In this document: in pieces, positions 46,851 through 58,861 of the stretch
Position numbering within the stretch: position 1 is the stretch's first letter
Layout of the letters: the number at the start of each line of letters is the position of its first letter
DNA from: Leptobrachium leishanense
Lineage: Eukaryota; Chordata; Amphibia; Anura; Megophryidae
Reading direction: 5' to 3'
Length of the DNA stretch: 64,000 nt
Assembly (NCBI GenBank): GCA_009667805.1
Contig: CM019069.1
Span: forward strand, 51,511,422-51,575,421
Notes under the pieces: model-generated
The model's database searches: none
Told to the model about the DNA's origin: nothing
The model's input: only the letters and a program-made list of their open reading frames with translations
Program-made: the position numbers and the translations under genes

Positions 46851-47535
46851 TGATAGTTTAATAAAAAACTCCAGGAACAGCACTGCAGCATAAAATCTAG
46901 CAAATTCCTTTCCAATAGCCATTTCCGAGTGAAATTATTGTTTTAGTGTTATTTGTTTGTAAGACGGGCATAAGTCACACATAAAACACATAAAACTCAT
47001 AGCAGTCAGGTCTCACTTCATCGCCAATACACGCTCAGTTTGTTACTTTTTTAAAGAGTCTGTAATCCTTAAATATCAATTTCCTCTTTAAAAGGCGCTG
47101 CCAACAACCCCATACAAACATATATAAACATTACGAGGCTTTCCTGTTGTGCTTTTTACTGCAGCCAATAAAGAAGCCTTGTATTATAATAAAACAGACG
47201 ACACACTTAAACAAGAGACAGAGGCAGAGCAAATGAAATCCAAGCCAGATTTCGATTTTCACTTATTATTTTTCTTCCTCCCAATCAGAATAAAGATGAA
47301 AATCAAATAGTGACGACCAGAAAAGAGACTGATAAAGATGAACTAACAGCAGCTTCCTGCCAGCCATAAATTAATGCGTTTTAGGCAAAAGAAGTTAAAC
47401 TATATAAGTTTAATGACTTTTACATATGTTTGTCAAGATATACAGTAAATGTTCAAATACGTGACCGTCTTGTATCTAGGTTTTATTTCACCTTTTTTTT
47501 TTTAAACTAAAATAAACAGAGATCTAGGAACACCT
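46851..47535. other. No gene; repeat-poor interval
   Basis: None of the window's repeats is seen. Composition is even, with AT-rich blocks; a possible non-coding functional interval, unproven. Confidence 0.35.
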
Positions 47536-48385
47536 TTCGGAACTACGTCTCCCATGATGCTCAACCATTCATTCAGTCGGCTGAGCTTCATGGGAAACGT
47601 AGTTCCGAAACATCCGGGGCTCTATTACATTCTTCACGCAAAAATGCACGGTAAACGCGTGAATTTTTGTGCGAAGCGTCAAACGTTAACGCGCGTAAAT
47701 CAACGTGGTATTACAATCCTCGCGCATTTTTTTTCATCCGTCAAAAAATAATGCGCGTAAAACGGACGTACAAAAACACGAGCGCAGTAACGTTGCGCGC
47801 AGAAATCAGTGTGCGGACTGTTTTTTTCACGCGATTCAGCCAATCAAAATTAAGAACCTTAATTGTCTCACGTTAAGTTTTTGCGCCTGTCAAAGTCAAT
47901 CTGCGCATATATGCTGTATCAAAAAAAAAACACGCACAACTTCTCCAATTTATTGGTTTGGGTATGCGTAGAATGTGTAACTATACTTTGCTGCGTATTT
48001 TTTTTCGGGCTGGTGTATTTGGTTTCGGCCAGGTTGATAGAATTTGCCATTAACACCAGCTTTTAGGAGTTGCTAAAATTATGCGCGCAAAGGCTGTGCG
48101 TTACAAACTGCACATAGATTGTAATACCGTCCGCGTACCAGCGCACAAACGCATTTGTGCTCACAATGTTAAGTATAGGACGTGCAAAGTACAGTAAGCT
48201 TGCGCAGCGTTCGCGCAGGTTCACCCGCGGTAGATGTATACGTGCGTTGTTGCGCTGACATTGTAATTGTAATTGTACGACGTTCAGCGCAAAGGGGTTT
48301 GCCCCTCGCGTTAATACGTTTTTGCGCACGCAAACATTTGCGTGAAGATTGTAATAGAGCCCCTGGATGGCCGAGGTCGCTGACC
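47536..48385. mobile_element. hAT MITE split by another element
   Basis: The left half (GGAACTACGTCTCCCATGAT to GAAACATC) and right half (GGATGGCCGAGGTCGCTGACCC) together make one CTCCCATGATGCTC-family MITE. It is interrupted by 47617-48362. Confidence 0.65.
47617..48362. mobile_element. GGGCYCTATTACATTC element, copy 2
   Basis: Ends GGGCTCTATTACATTCTTCA and, on the other strand, GGGCTCTATTACAATCTTCA. The flanks are CCG and CTG (2 of 3). The interior is rich in GCGC-A and CGTTAACGCG words, giving many short inverted repeats. 746 bp, non-coding. Confidence 0.75.
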
Positions 48386-48396
48386 CTTGGTTTAGA

Positions 48397-48523
48397 GCAG
48401 GGTTGTCAAACTCACGGACCCCAGGTGTTGAGGCCTAAAAATCCCAGAATCACAGCAGTAGATGTCAGGAAATCATGGGAGTTGTAATTCAGAGTCATCG
48501 CGGGGGCCGTAGTTTGAAAGCCC
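48397..48523. mobile_element. Decayed hAT MITE
   Basis: CAGGGTTGTCAAACTCACGG and the inverse CTGGGCTTTCAAACTACGGC enclose ATCATGGGAGTTGTAATTCA. The flanking duplication is not visible. Confidence 0.6.
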
Positions 48524-49625
48524 AGGTTTTGAGACACATTACTTTGAGTTTTACTGCTCTGCAGCCAAAATATATTCGACCTCTAAAGGAAAGGACATTA
48601 GGAAAAAATAATAACTGTTCACTTCTAGCTCTCTGTTTACTAAAGTCGTTAAGCGACCTTTTTCGTTGGACGTACCTTGCACGTCCTCAGGCATTAATGG
48701 GTTAAATCTGCTACCCCAGTCCCAGGTCTAGCTGACCAATGCAAGAATACATCCCTGGTTACATCAATTACAGTAGAAAGCAGATTGGTGAGGGTTTATC
48801 CATGGGGCTAAAGACCGTTTATAAACATGAAACATGCGATGAAAAACATGCCAATTACAAGAGCAATTCCTATTCATTCCTTCATTTCAGAAACTATAGT
48901 GCCGCATTCCAACATGTAAGCAGACCGTAACATTTAAAAGTCTTTGGGGAAGGTTAATATCTGGTTATAAGACTAGCTTTTAGTGCGCGCATTTTTTTCC
49001 CCCGAACATAATTGTATTTCACAGAGCCAGTGCCAGATTTTTATCACATTTATTAGAAAGAGCTTCTGCTCGGCTTTGCAACCCGATAAAGGAAATCTCT
49101 CTCATAAGCTGTTAATGAGTCAGAAATACATTTTCTTTCGACAACTGATTTTTTTTTTCATCATCAACTGAAGGTGACTGAATGTCCCTTCCCTCAAGCA
49201 GCGTTCAGAACTCAGCAGGCCTGGGTTATAACTAAATCTCCCTGTTTTGTGCTCGTATTATTGAAATAGAAGTGTATTGGTTCAGAAAGAGAAACTTTAT
49301 GAAGCTCCGTCTGAGGGTCAAATGAGTTAAACAGATGAGTAGATGTAAGTAAACGGCTCTATAGAAATAGAATTTCTGTAGGAAAGCACGTGGCTCGAAA
49401 TACTGCGGTGGATTTAGCTAAAGAGCTTTAAATATATGTTACGTCTTCTCTTAATGTCATAAACATGTTGTAATGTTTTTCTTATTAATAATGATCCTTT
49501 AAGAGCAAACATTGGTAAGAGAAAACTTATAGGAATGTGTAATTAAAATTCTGGGGAAGTATTTTTGTGTTGTAGTTTACTTGATATGAATAAAATGTAT
49601 CCGGCAAGGGATATTTGGATTATAC
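48524..49625. other. No gene seen
   Basis: Nothing recognisable apart from small frames without domains. Confidence 0.35.
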
Positions 49626-49630
49626 TTTAA

Positions 49631-49996
49631 TAATATTATTATTATCCTTTATTTATATAGCGCCACATATTCCGCAGCGCTTTACAAGATCATTGTACAA
49701 GGGGTCGATACATTAGAATACCACACATGGATGATGACCTGATTCAGGCAGAGCCTGTTCCCAAGGGAACTTACAATCTATGAGAAGTACAAGTATTTTA
49801 TGAGGTAGGCGCCTCCATATCGCTAGGTACCTTGCCCAAGGACACTCGCTGGTGGCGTCTTCTGGGTGGGATCGACTCGGCTTTCCATGACTTGCTTCTC
49901 CACAGTTGTATTGGAGGGTTGCGCTAAACGGGATTTGACTTGCTTCTCCACGGTCAAAGGGTAGAGACCTTACCACTGGACTCCACAGCTGATATT
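49631..49996. repeat. Dispersed repeat related to 36036-36390
   Basis: It runs from a TATTATTATCC microsatellite through ATATAGCGCCACATATTCCG, CCCAAGGGAACTTACAATCT and ACCTTGCCCAAGGACACTCG. The last block also occurs at 36150 and 50695. Probably retroelement-derived; the class is uncertain. Confidence 0.55.
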
Positions 49997-50664
49997 GGGC
50001 CCTATTACATTCTTAACGCAAAAACGCACACTAAACGCGTGTTTTTTTGTGCGAAACGTTAAACGTTAACGCAAGAAAATCACCGTTGGAATTACATTCC
50101 GCGCATTTTTTCATCTGTCGGGAAATTGCGCTCGTGAAACCGACGCGCAAAAATGAGCGCAAAGTACTGTTGCGTGCAGAAATCAGTGAGCGCAATGTAA
50201 TTTTTAACGAGAGTCTGTCAGACAAACGCATTTTGTGCGGACTGTGCACAACAGATGTACGTTCTGACGGAAGACAAGGTAGTGGCCGTCATTTTTGACG
50301 GATCTAGTAAAAAAAAAACGTGCGTATCGACGTTCTCCATTGTGAGTCCGCAGTTTGGTACGGTCAGGTTGTTACAAATTGCCGTTACCACCAGCTTTTC
50401 AAAGAAGTTAAAATTATGCATGCAAACGTTGTCCGTTAAATTTTGCGCTAAGATTGTGCGCCGGTGCGTGCATGGTATTACAAACGCATTTGCGCTCACA
50501 TTGATAAGCATAGGATGCGCACACTAAATTGCGCTCGCAAAGGGTCACTCACGTTAGACATTAACGCGCATTTTGTGCGCGAACGTCATAATACGACGTT
50601 CAGCGGAAAGGGTTTTGTCCCTCGCGTTAATACGTTTTTGTGCGCGTAGAATGTAATAGGGCCC
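49997..50664. mobile_element. GGGCYCTATTACATTC element, copy 3
   Basis: The ends are GGGCCCTATTACATTCTTAA and, on the other strand, GGGCCCTATTACATTCTACG, flanked by ATT (49994-49996, 50665-50667), a 3-bp duplication. It lies within the dispersed repeat, whose remainder resumes at 50690. 668 bp, non-coding. Confidence 0.75.
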
Positions 50665-50667
50665 ATT

Positions 50668-52240
50668 GTGTGCTAAGCAAGTATGTACGGTTAGGTGTCT
50701 TGTCCACGGACACTTACTGGAGAGGTGCTCTGGCCAGGATTCAATCCTGGGTCTCCACGGTTATAGTGCAGTGATGTTACCTCTACTCCATCCAGCCGGT
50801 ACTCTGCAGTGGAGACGTGTCTTCAGATCATCTAGGAACAAGACAAAGCAATCAGCGTACTGGAAAGCCCTCTTCTCAGTGTTTTAGGGACATTCCATTT
50901 TCCATTCAGAGTTCTTATTTAGCCAGTAACACTGTCACAGCTGTCTTTGCGTATAATATTTCTTATAGAAAAAAAATGGCAAATGTATTAGAATTTAATA
51001 TTATCCAGGGCAATCAAAAAAATTAAAATGCAATCGAATTCAAATAGGGTTAGGGTTACTAATAAGGTTATGGTTTGCAATTAGGGTTAATTTACTATTT
51101 GTGCTTTTTTTGGGGTTAATTTTAAGGTTAGCGTTACCCCCGAACTGCAAGATTCTGCTCTGCTTTCCTTCTTTTTACTTTTAGGATTAAGGTTACTTTT
51201 TAGGAAAGGGTTCACTGTGCTTGCGCAAAAGAAGTACCAGAATCTGTTGCCTAAAAATGAAGCAAAGTGAAAAACAGCGAACTCTTTATACAGTCGCGTT
51301 ATTACTGATTTCAGTTAATAGGTAGCCTGCCGACGTCCGCAGCACGTGGCGCTCCCGTTTAAACACCATGCCTTACTTGTTGTTGGCGGAAAACGGGTGA
51401 TTTCTGGGTTGCGGCTCCCGCTGCTTGGGACCAGGGTCCTCTCCCCCCCCTTGTGATCTGAGTGTTATGTGTTTTTTTTTTTCTTCCTTTCTTTCCCTCT
51501 CTCCCTTGCTCCTACTTTCTTTCTTACCTCTGACTTGCTCTTGATCCTCCTGTGCTATGAAGAAGGCCTCAGGGTTATACGTACGTGTCTGATTGGTTAC
51601 ATTTTTACGGCATCTGTTTGTCATACTACCCAGACTCTCGGATTTTGTATCCCCCCCCCCGCCTTCACGGTATGGATCTACTGATCTTTCTATTGTTCTT
51701 CTCTCTCTATATGTTGCTACATGACGTATAGTGTGAAGTTTTCTCTCTGCAAAATGAAAAAATGTGAATTAAAAAAGAAAAAGTGCAAAATGGTGTTAAA
51801 TCTTACAGTTATGGCTTAAAAGTAAAACAAGTACAAACAGTCACCTAACCCTAATAACAAACCCTAACCCTAAAACTAATCGTAGCCCTATTCAAAGTGG
51901 ATTGCTCTGGAAAACGTTTGATTGCTCCAGAGAGATGCTTCCAAAAATGAATTGGGAGGCCTCTGCATTAGAGTGTCTTTTTTGATTCAGAGACTTAATC
52001 ATTGTGTTGTTGTTATCTGTGCCCACAAGGTGAAGATATAACTATAGGATAACTCCAGTGAGAACAATTAATAACTATGGCCATTAATTTGCATAGCACC
52101 AGCATTTCATACAATGCTAAACTATACAATTCAACAGAGATATAACACTAGCAAAACATTAATAAATTCTTTAAGAGGCAGAAACAGGAGGTGCAGAGGG
52201 CACGGTCCAGATGATCTTACCATTTTCTATTTCTTTATTT
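50668..52240. other. No gene; degenerate telomere-like text
   Basis: AGGTGTCTTGTCCACGGACA at 50694 is dispersed-repeat sequence. At 51044-51130 and 51845-51895 there are GGTTAGGGTT and CCTAACCCTA words in loose succession. No gene is supported. Confidence 0.4.
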
Positions 52241-52254
52241 ATTTATAAAGTATT

Positions 52255-52473
52255 GCAGCGCGTTGACGCTGCAGTCTACGGCTGCGAACGCGCTGCAATA
52301 CGCCCCAAAGAAGCTCCTGTACTTCTTTGGGCGTAGGACGTTTTACAGCGTGTTTCTACCTGCCGTAAAACGCCCATGTGTGAATGGGCCTCATAGGAAA
52401 TCATGGGGTTTAGGTGTTTTACAGCGCACAGGAACGCGCTGTAAAACGCCCAGGTGTGAACTAGGGTTGTGCA

Positions 52474-52510
<37 letters not shown>

Positions 52511-52800
52511 GTTCGATTTTTCGGATTTTTAAACTTTTCGATTCGGCTCGTTTCGACCGGTTTCGATTCGCGTTTTTCGGAAAATTTTCGTTTTTCAGAA
52601 AATTTTCGTTTTTTCGGAACGTGTGTTCTCCTCGTTTGACACATTTCAAGTCCATTCGAAAAATCCGAAAATATTTCGTTTCGGATCTGACATTTTCGGA
52701 TCTAAAATTTTCGAAAATTCGGCCGCATCCGAAAACACGAATCGGGAAATTTCGTGAAAATTCCGAAACCCACATCCCTAGTGTGAACGGGCCTTAGTGT
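52255..52800. repeat. Palindromic GCGTTTTACAGCGC repeat interrupted by a hAT copy
   Basis: AGCGCGTTGACGCTGCAG, CGTTTTACAGCGTGTTTC and GTTTTACAGCGCACAGGAAC blocks form several hairpins. The element resumes after the hAT insertion with GTGTGAACGGGCCTTAGTG. Confidence 0.6.
52462..52780. mobile_element. hAT element, TAGGGATGTGC family, copy 2
   Basis: The ends are TAGGGTTGTGCACC and, on the other strand, TAGGGATGTGGGTTTCGG, flanked by perfect GTGTGAAC (52454-52461, 52781-52788). It is a 319-bp deletion form of 20975-21628 with a 35-base T run. Confidence 0.9.
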
Positions 52801-53541
52801 TGGAATCTGTGTGTATCGCGCATCATTTTCAATGTATAGAAAGCATTGTTCCTTAGATTGCATCTAAATTATATGTTACATAACATATGACAAAAGAAAA
52901 TTCGATTTGCTCTTTTTCTTTTTGGATTAACAGGTAACAGAACATCTGGAAAAAAATCCCATCCAGTCATTGGTATCAAAGGTAGAATGCACATTAAATG
53001 GGAAAAGAAAGATAAATCACACAAAGTTTCACCTTTTTGACATATGGGTAGAACATCCTTAGCTCAAAAGGTAAAAAGTTCATCAACATCAAAGATACAA
53101 ATAACATATAACACAGAGGGGTCTGTTTTCAGTAAGACAACATTTGCTAATATGTGTCATTCTGTATTATTGAAATGTTTAGTAAATTCTGGAGATTAGA
53201 TGCTTGATGTAAACGACGGAAAGATACCACGTTTGCCTTGCAGTCATTATACTGTAGAATTTACGTGTAGCCCCTCCCTCCCTTTTGTTTTTTTTTCTTT
53301 CTGTGTCCCTAATTAGTTGACTGCTTTTGTTTCGAATATTTCTGTTTGTAAACAGAAACAGAGAAAAGTTTAAAACCTTTAAAAAATATTAATTTGAAAA
53401 GAATTTACGTGTAGCACTGAGATAAAAAAAAGTATATGTAAGGATGGTTGCCGCGCATAGGGGCAAACTAAAGGGTTTCAGCCTAGTGAATATTTTGAAA
53501 ATATTTTGATATTTTAAGGCAGAGGCCAAGGAGAAAGATAC
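52801..53541. other. No gene seen
   Basis: Nothing recognisable. Confidence 0.3.
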
Positions 53542-53543
53542 TA

Positions 53544-54355
53544 CAGTAAAACCTTGGATTGAGAGTAACTTTGAGAACGTTTTGCAAGAAGAGCAACAAT
53601 TTTTTATAAATGTTGACTTGATATACAAGCGATGTCAAAGTTATTATTTTATCATCATAGAAACATAGAAACATAGAAAAATGTCGGCAGATAAGAACCT
53701 TTCGGCCCATCTAGTCTGCCCAATTACATGGATACTTTACCTGGATTTATCTTTTGTTTAGGATAGCCTTATGCCTATCCCATGCCTGCTTAAATTCAAT
53801 TACTGTTTTGGCCTCTACCACTTCTACTGGAAGACTGTTCCATGTATCCACCACCCTCTCAGTATAAATCATCATTTATATAGAGCCAACAGTTTCTGCC
53901 GCTTTATAATAACCAGGGAACGAGACTGAGGCCATGGTCACCTTTCCTACCTGCGTCCGTCACAGCATTCTGGCAGCTTGACGGGGAGGGCCACACTGTG
54001 TAACATGCGTAATAGTATCGCACATTACACTGGAAGTGCTGAAACCCTCCAACAGATGATCCCATTAGTGATAAACGTCCTGCACAATAACCCTCCTCCT
54101 CCTCCTCTCTCTCTCTCCCTCCCACCAGCCACAATTCTTCTCAAAGGCAGCGTGCAGGTTAATTTGTTTTATCTTTACTTTATACTGTACAGTATTTTGT
54201 ATTACTGTAATCATTTTCATATGAATAAATGGTTGTGGAACCAATCGTTAGAGTTTCCATTATTTCTTATGGGGAAATTCGCTTTGATATAAGAGCGCTC
54301 TGGATTACAAGCTCGCTTCCGGAACGAATTATGCTCGTAATCCAAGGTATTACTG
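53544..54355. mobile_element. pogo/Tigger-like (Tc1/mariner) element, non-autonomous
   Basis: The ends are CAGTAAAACCTTGGATTGAG and, on the other strand, CAGTAATACCTTGGATTACG, with TA at 53542-53543 and 54356-54357. The right side has the TTCTTATGGGGAAATTCGCT block typical of Tigger-like ends. It is split by a retroposon at 53659-53867. No transposase. Confidence 0.8.
53659..53867 (-). mobile_element. Short retroposon with (ACATAGAA)n tail
   Basis: It is flanked by perfect 8-bp ATCATCAT (53651-53658, 53868-53875). In inverse orientation it ends in repeated TTCTATGTTTCTATG. The body contains CGGCCCATCTAGTCTGCCCA. An 8-bp duplication and a simple tail indicate retroposition. Class (SINE or truncated LINE) undecided. 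Confidence 0.75.
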
Positions 54356-54689
54356 TACTTGGAAATATTTTCAGCCAAGTAATATTTCCAGTCTCTTTAA
54401 CCCAAATATATATATATATATATATATATGTGCCCCGCACTCCAGCAATACTCAACGTTTTTAATGTTTAACGTCAGGTGCTGGGCTGGGGCCATAGTAT
54501 GCAAAAGTCCAAAACACAGTCTGATATCAGTTTTGAGGACCTAATTATAACCTCAAACATTTGTCAGTGACCACACATGGTAATGGTTGACCTTTTGAGA
54601 TGATTTTAGTATTACAAATTGGATTCCTTCATTTTGCTATTAATTCTTGATGTCATCCAGAAAAATTAAGTGAGTTTGAGGTTTGTACC

Positions 54690-55599
54690 TTAACCCCTTA
54701 AGGACGGGAGTAATTTTACAACTTCGGCGCTGTTTCGAAGTAGAAGTTTGCTGAGCTCATATTGACGGTTTTTAAACGCGGTTTTAAGTCACGTATTACT
54801 ATACCACCCAGACAAATTATATATCGTTCTTTCCGGCAGACTTGGCAGATTAATAATATATCATTATTATATGTATAACAAAATTGTAAAAGAAATGTGA
54901 ATTTTCAATAAAATTTCAATCTCCCACAGTGTGTAAAGTGTTTTTTTTTTTTTTTTTTTGCATTTTTTTACCCGAGCCTTTGCGGATATATTCTATGGGG
55001 TAGAATTGTTAAAAAAATTTGAACGGGGAACCCTTTTTGTTTTTTTTTTTTTTGGGGGAAAAATTATGTGATTTTAGCTAAACCCCCCCCCCCCCCAAAA
55101 AATCATTAGTGAAGCATCATTGTTCACATTATAAATGAAATGTGAACAATAGTGCTGCATTAAAAAAAAAAAAAATTAGCACGTTTTATTTTTATTAATT
55201 TTTTAATTTTTATTTTTGTTTACACTTTAATTTTACTAGGAATATGGTCATGTTTGACCTTTCCAGGGATGCCTGGCATTAGCTGCTAGCCCCCGGCGAT
55301 GGGGAGATAGAGGGATCCAAAAGATCCCCTCTCCCCTCCAGGCGCTCCCCTGCTCCGGCTGGGGGGGGACGCCTGAAACTGACCTCATCGTGTCTGGCGC
55401 CATGACGTCAGTGCGCCGGGAGGAGCCAAAAGTGCCGATGTGACTCCGTGGGAGTCGGAGCAGCGAGGGAGCCGCCGGAGGAGGTGAGTATCGGCTGCCG
55501 GGGGGCTGCAGACGCCGGGGACGTACAGTTACGTCCTGCGGCATTAAAGCCCGCCTAAAGCAGGACGTAACTGTACGTCCTGCGGCGTTAAGGGGTTAA
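54690..55599. mobile_element. TTAA-target hairpin-chain element, diverged copy 4
   Basis: The ends are TTAACCCCTTAAGGACGGGA and, on the other strand, TTAACCCCTTAACGCCGCAG. It has the family block ATATATCGTTCTTTCCGGCA and an AT-rich left half, with fewer hairpins (for example 55515-55590 around ACGTCCTGCGGC). Confidence 0.75.
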
Positions 55600-56100
55600 G
55601 GGCCTCTCCTGATTATTAACTGTATTTTTGTTTCAAATATAATATTTACTTGCTTCTTTCCTATATTCATACTTTCTTTGTTTAATAGGTATTTGGCATT
55701 TCTTGTTTTATTATTGTCAGTTCTCGTTAAATCAAATTGTCAAATTAAACGGAGTTTCACTGTATAACCTCTTCTTGAAAAACTGCAATAATTCTTGATG
55801 ACACGTCACGTCAGCATTGCAGTTTTTATTAATTATACACAGCATTGTATATAGATATTATTGATGATTCTTGCTGAACCCTTTAGAAACTGATACTGCG
55901 TTCAGAATGATCTCTTGCTTCAGTAACGTGTTGTTGGTGGTTGGTGCCCTTCGATGCAAAGGGTCAATTAAAAATTTGTCTATATGTAAATCATTGAAAA
56001 GTTACAGTTTTTGCATTATGTATTATTGAGTGACTTAATATTATTATTAAAGGTATATTCTAGCAGTAATAATGATTATTATGTTCAATTGGGTCCTAAG
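55600..56100. other. No gene seen
   Basis: Nothing recognisable. Confidence 0.3.
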
Positions 56101-56480
56101 CAGGGCTGGACTGGGACAATGAAATCAGCCCTGGACTTCATCCAGACCGGCCCATTTTAATTATGCAAACACGCACAAAAATAGTATATAAACCAACCGG
56201 ATCGCTCAACCAATTGCTCTACAGATACTGGAGTTGCTGTAGAATGATTGGGTAAAGCACCGCAGCGTCACTGAGGTTGAGTGCGCACCATGACTTAAAG
56301 TGAGGTGGATGCACAGTGGGTCTCACCCGCATGGTGGCGCCAATACGAGACTGCGGCAGACTGTATCTGTTTTACAGACAGTGAGCAAGCTCTCACCTCA
56401 CCCCTTAAGTGCAGTGCGAGCTATGCGTTGAACCATCATTCACACTGGCCCACTGAGCCAACGGCCCCCCGGGAATCTGG
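56101..56480. mobile_element. hAT fragment, CAGGGCTGGACTGG family
   Basis: It starts CAGGGCTGGACTGGGACAAT, the same end type as 25703-26467. The right end is not recognised, so the extent is approximate. Confidence 0.6.
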
Positions 56481-56595
56481 GGTTAAGTGTTACGTGTGTT
56501 TGGCGCTAAACACGTTATAATGATGTGACAATTTATCTGATAGAATTTATACAATCATGCAGCTCACCGCCGGTGTGTCCTTCACCCAAAATAAA

Positions 56596-57385
56596 TGAAA
56601 GAATACAAACTTTGTTTGTTTAGGGAGCGCAAAGAAAGGAACAACTGGTATTCAATCTTGTGTAGTATCACATACTTCTCAGCTATTCACATAATGATCC
56701 GACTGATGAAGCCCGCAGAAGAGCGAGCGAAATGCGTTTCGGTTTACCCCCAATTTTAATTTATATATTTTATTCCATATTCCCTTGATTTTATTTCTTT
56801 TTTTGTAATAAATTTTTCTTTTATAAATCCCCATTCGACTGCTTTCTCTATCCATCCGACGCAGACTGCGTAAGCCATCCATTCCAACCAGTGAATTAAC
56901 AACAGGTATCGCAGTAGGGGTAGGACCCCCCCTTACTGAAGTGGTCCAAGGCTTGGGTACTGAGCCACTCTATTGGGAGGCTCAGGAGCATGTGAGTAAA
57001 TTGGCCAATCAACTGTATATATTGCTGTTATCTGCACTGGTATCGTGCAATATATTTTCTCATTTATTTGAGGTACAAACGGAAATAAGAAGTCACTCCA
57101 TATCTATCCAACTATTGATCGATGGGAAGAGCCTTCCCATAGAGGCTTAAGGGCGAATACCATGAGCCTATAGGCTCTATGTTTGTGAGTGATATACTTA
57201 CCATTCTGTTTAAATTCCAATTCAATAATTGTACTAGACATATTACGCAATGAAGGTTTTTTTCGTATTCTACATTATAGAGTATTCTACATTATGTGAA
57301 TAGCTGAGAAGTTTGATACTACACAAGATTGAATATCAGTTGTTCCTTTCTTTGCGCTCCATAAACAAACAAAGTTTGTATTCAT
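56596..57385 (+). mobile_element. Foldback retroelement with hammerhead
   Basis: Inverted arms run 56596-56695 and 57290-57385 (AGCTATTCACATAATG, TTCAATCTTGTGTAGTATCA, TTTGCGCTCC, CAAACTTTGTTTGTTTA). The hammerhead begins immediately after the left arm and is followed by a T-rich GTAATAAA stretch. This is a smaller version of the 11943-19545 plan. No protein domain. Confidence 0.65.
56697..56744 (+). ncRNA. Hammerhead-type ribozyme core
   Basis: ATCCGA, box CTGATGA (56703-56709), one A, stem II GCCCGC-AGAAGA-GCGAGC (five of six pairs), GAAA (56729-56732), stem III ATGCGT with one G-U, then T, then TCGGTTT closing stem I (CCGA with TCGG). The core bases are intact, and stem II differs completely in sequence from the 18857 copy while its pairing is kept. 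That covariation argues for selection on the fold. Predicted cleavage is after 56738. Confidence 0.75.
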
Positions 57386-58780
57386 TCAAATAATGACATT
57401 GCTTAGCTTTGTAGTTGATAAATAGAGAAGTGGTTAAATCTTTTGTGTTTTACAGCTGAGCTTTCTTTCTTCCTGTCTCTTACCTCTGTAATCTGATATC
57501 AATGCCGGCTCCCCCCTGCACAAACCAGCAGAAAATCCCACTCCCTACTGTAAAGAGAGAAGACAAGGAGCAGTATCCTGATGGCTGTACATACGGCAGG
57601 CAGAACAAATATGTCAATTGCTTTATGATTCCTCTACCAGGTTGGATTTATTAAGGCTTACGGTTAAAAACACTGAAATGGCCCATTAATTGTGATTGAC
57701 ATGTACTACAAAGTGTTTCCTGTACCATGCATTACCTTCTATCTTGCAGTCAGTTTTAGCAGGACAGGATTGGACTATGCCTGTTGGATTGACCATTTGA
57801 TTTTGATGCAGATCACCATTAGCAGATTTGCCATCATGGATTATCATGAAAATCATTTTACGGATTGGTGTTAAAGGTAAGAAATCGAAATGTGGTTTAA
57901 TGTATTCCAAAATGCAATTTTTAAAAAATATTATTTGTAATAACCTCTATGAAACAGTTCACATTCTTTTAGTTCATCTAAATAATGTATCATTATTTTA
58001 TAAATGTCTTTTGATAAGGTTTACCGGTTTAATATAATAATATAGCAATAAATACTGTTTAAACTCAGCAATAATGTATCTTGTGCCCTGAAGCTGAAAA
58101 AAAATCTTGCTTCGTGAAGGTCCGTTGAACTCAGTCACTGATATGCTGTAAATCTTCTTATTAAATCTATATCGCAAAATAAAACCTGACTTACAGGCCC
58201 TTGTGCCTAAGAGATGTCAGCAGACACCGAAGCCGCATCTCCACATCATAAGCATCCAGGGTCTTTGATATAATCTTATCCAAGAGCTTTCCTCTATTCG
58301 ACATGCTCTGAAGATTACAAGCTGTATAACTATGATATTTTATTTTTTACCTGTTAGCAGATAAGACGAATGTGCCAGCGCCTAGTCTTTATAATTAACC
58401 CTTTGACGATAGAATGCTTGCCGAGACCTAGCTTTGCGATAGTTTAAATTCTCAGAAAAACTAATTAGAAAAATAGGAAGTTGTAATGAGATGGGGGGGG
58501 GGTCGAGTTAAATAATCACACCTGGCAACACAGCTCAATTGCTAGTTTAAGAGAAGGAACTCTGTTTCCATGTGGCTTTAACCTCGGCTAAGGGCTGGAG
58601 AGAGGTACAAAAGTATGCTGGTGGGAGAACGGGGGGGGGGGGGGTTCCGGCAAGGAAGCGGCATTAACAGAAGTGACCTAGTCGGGGTACGGAGATCTAT
58701 TACAGCTGATATTCTGTAAAGCTCTTCTACTCAAGCACAATCCTACAAAATGTTCTGTGTTTAAGGACATTTCCAGGACA
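57386..58780. other. No gene; repeat-poor
   Basis: No repeat family of the window is seen. Small frames near 57686-58037 lack domains. Confidence 0.35.
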
Positions 58781-58861
58781 TTAACCCCTTAAGGACCAAG
58801 GGTCTTTAAAGTCAATGCGTTTATGACGTAACAGTTCTGTCATCGGTCCTTCAGGGGTTAA
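58781..58861. mobile_element. 81-bp miniature TTAA element
   Basis: TTAACCCCTTAAGGACCAAG and the inverse TTAACCCCTGAAGGACCGAT share the ends of the 54690-55599 element, including TTAA on both sides, with almost no interior. Confidence 0.65.
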
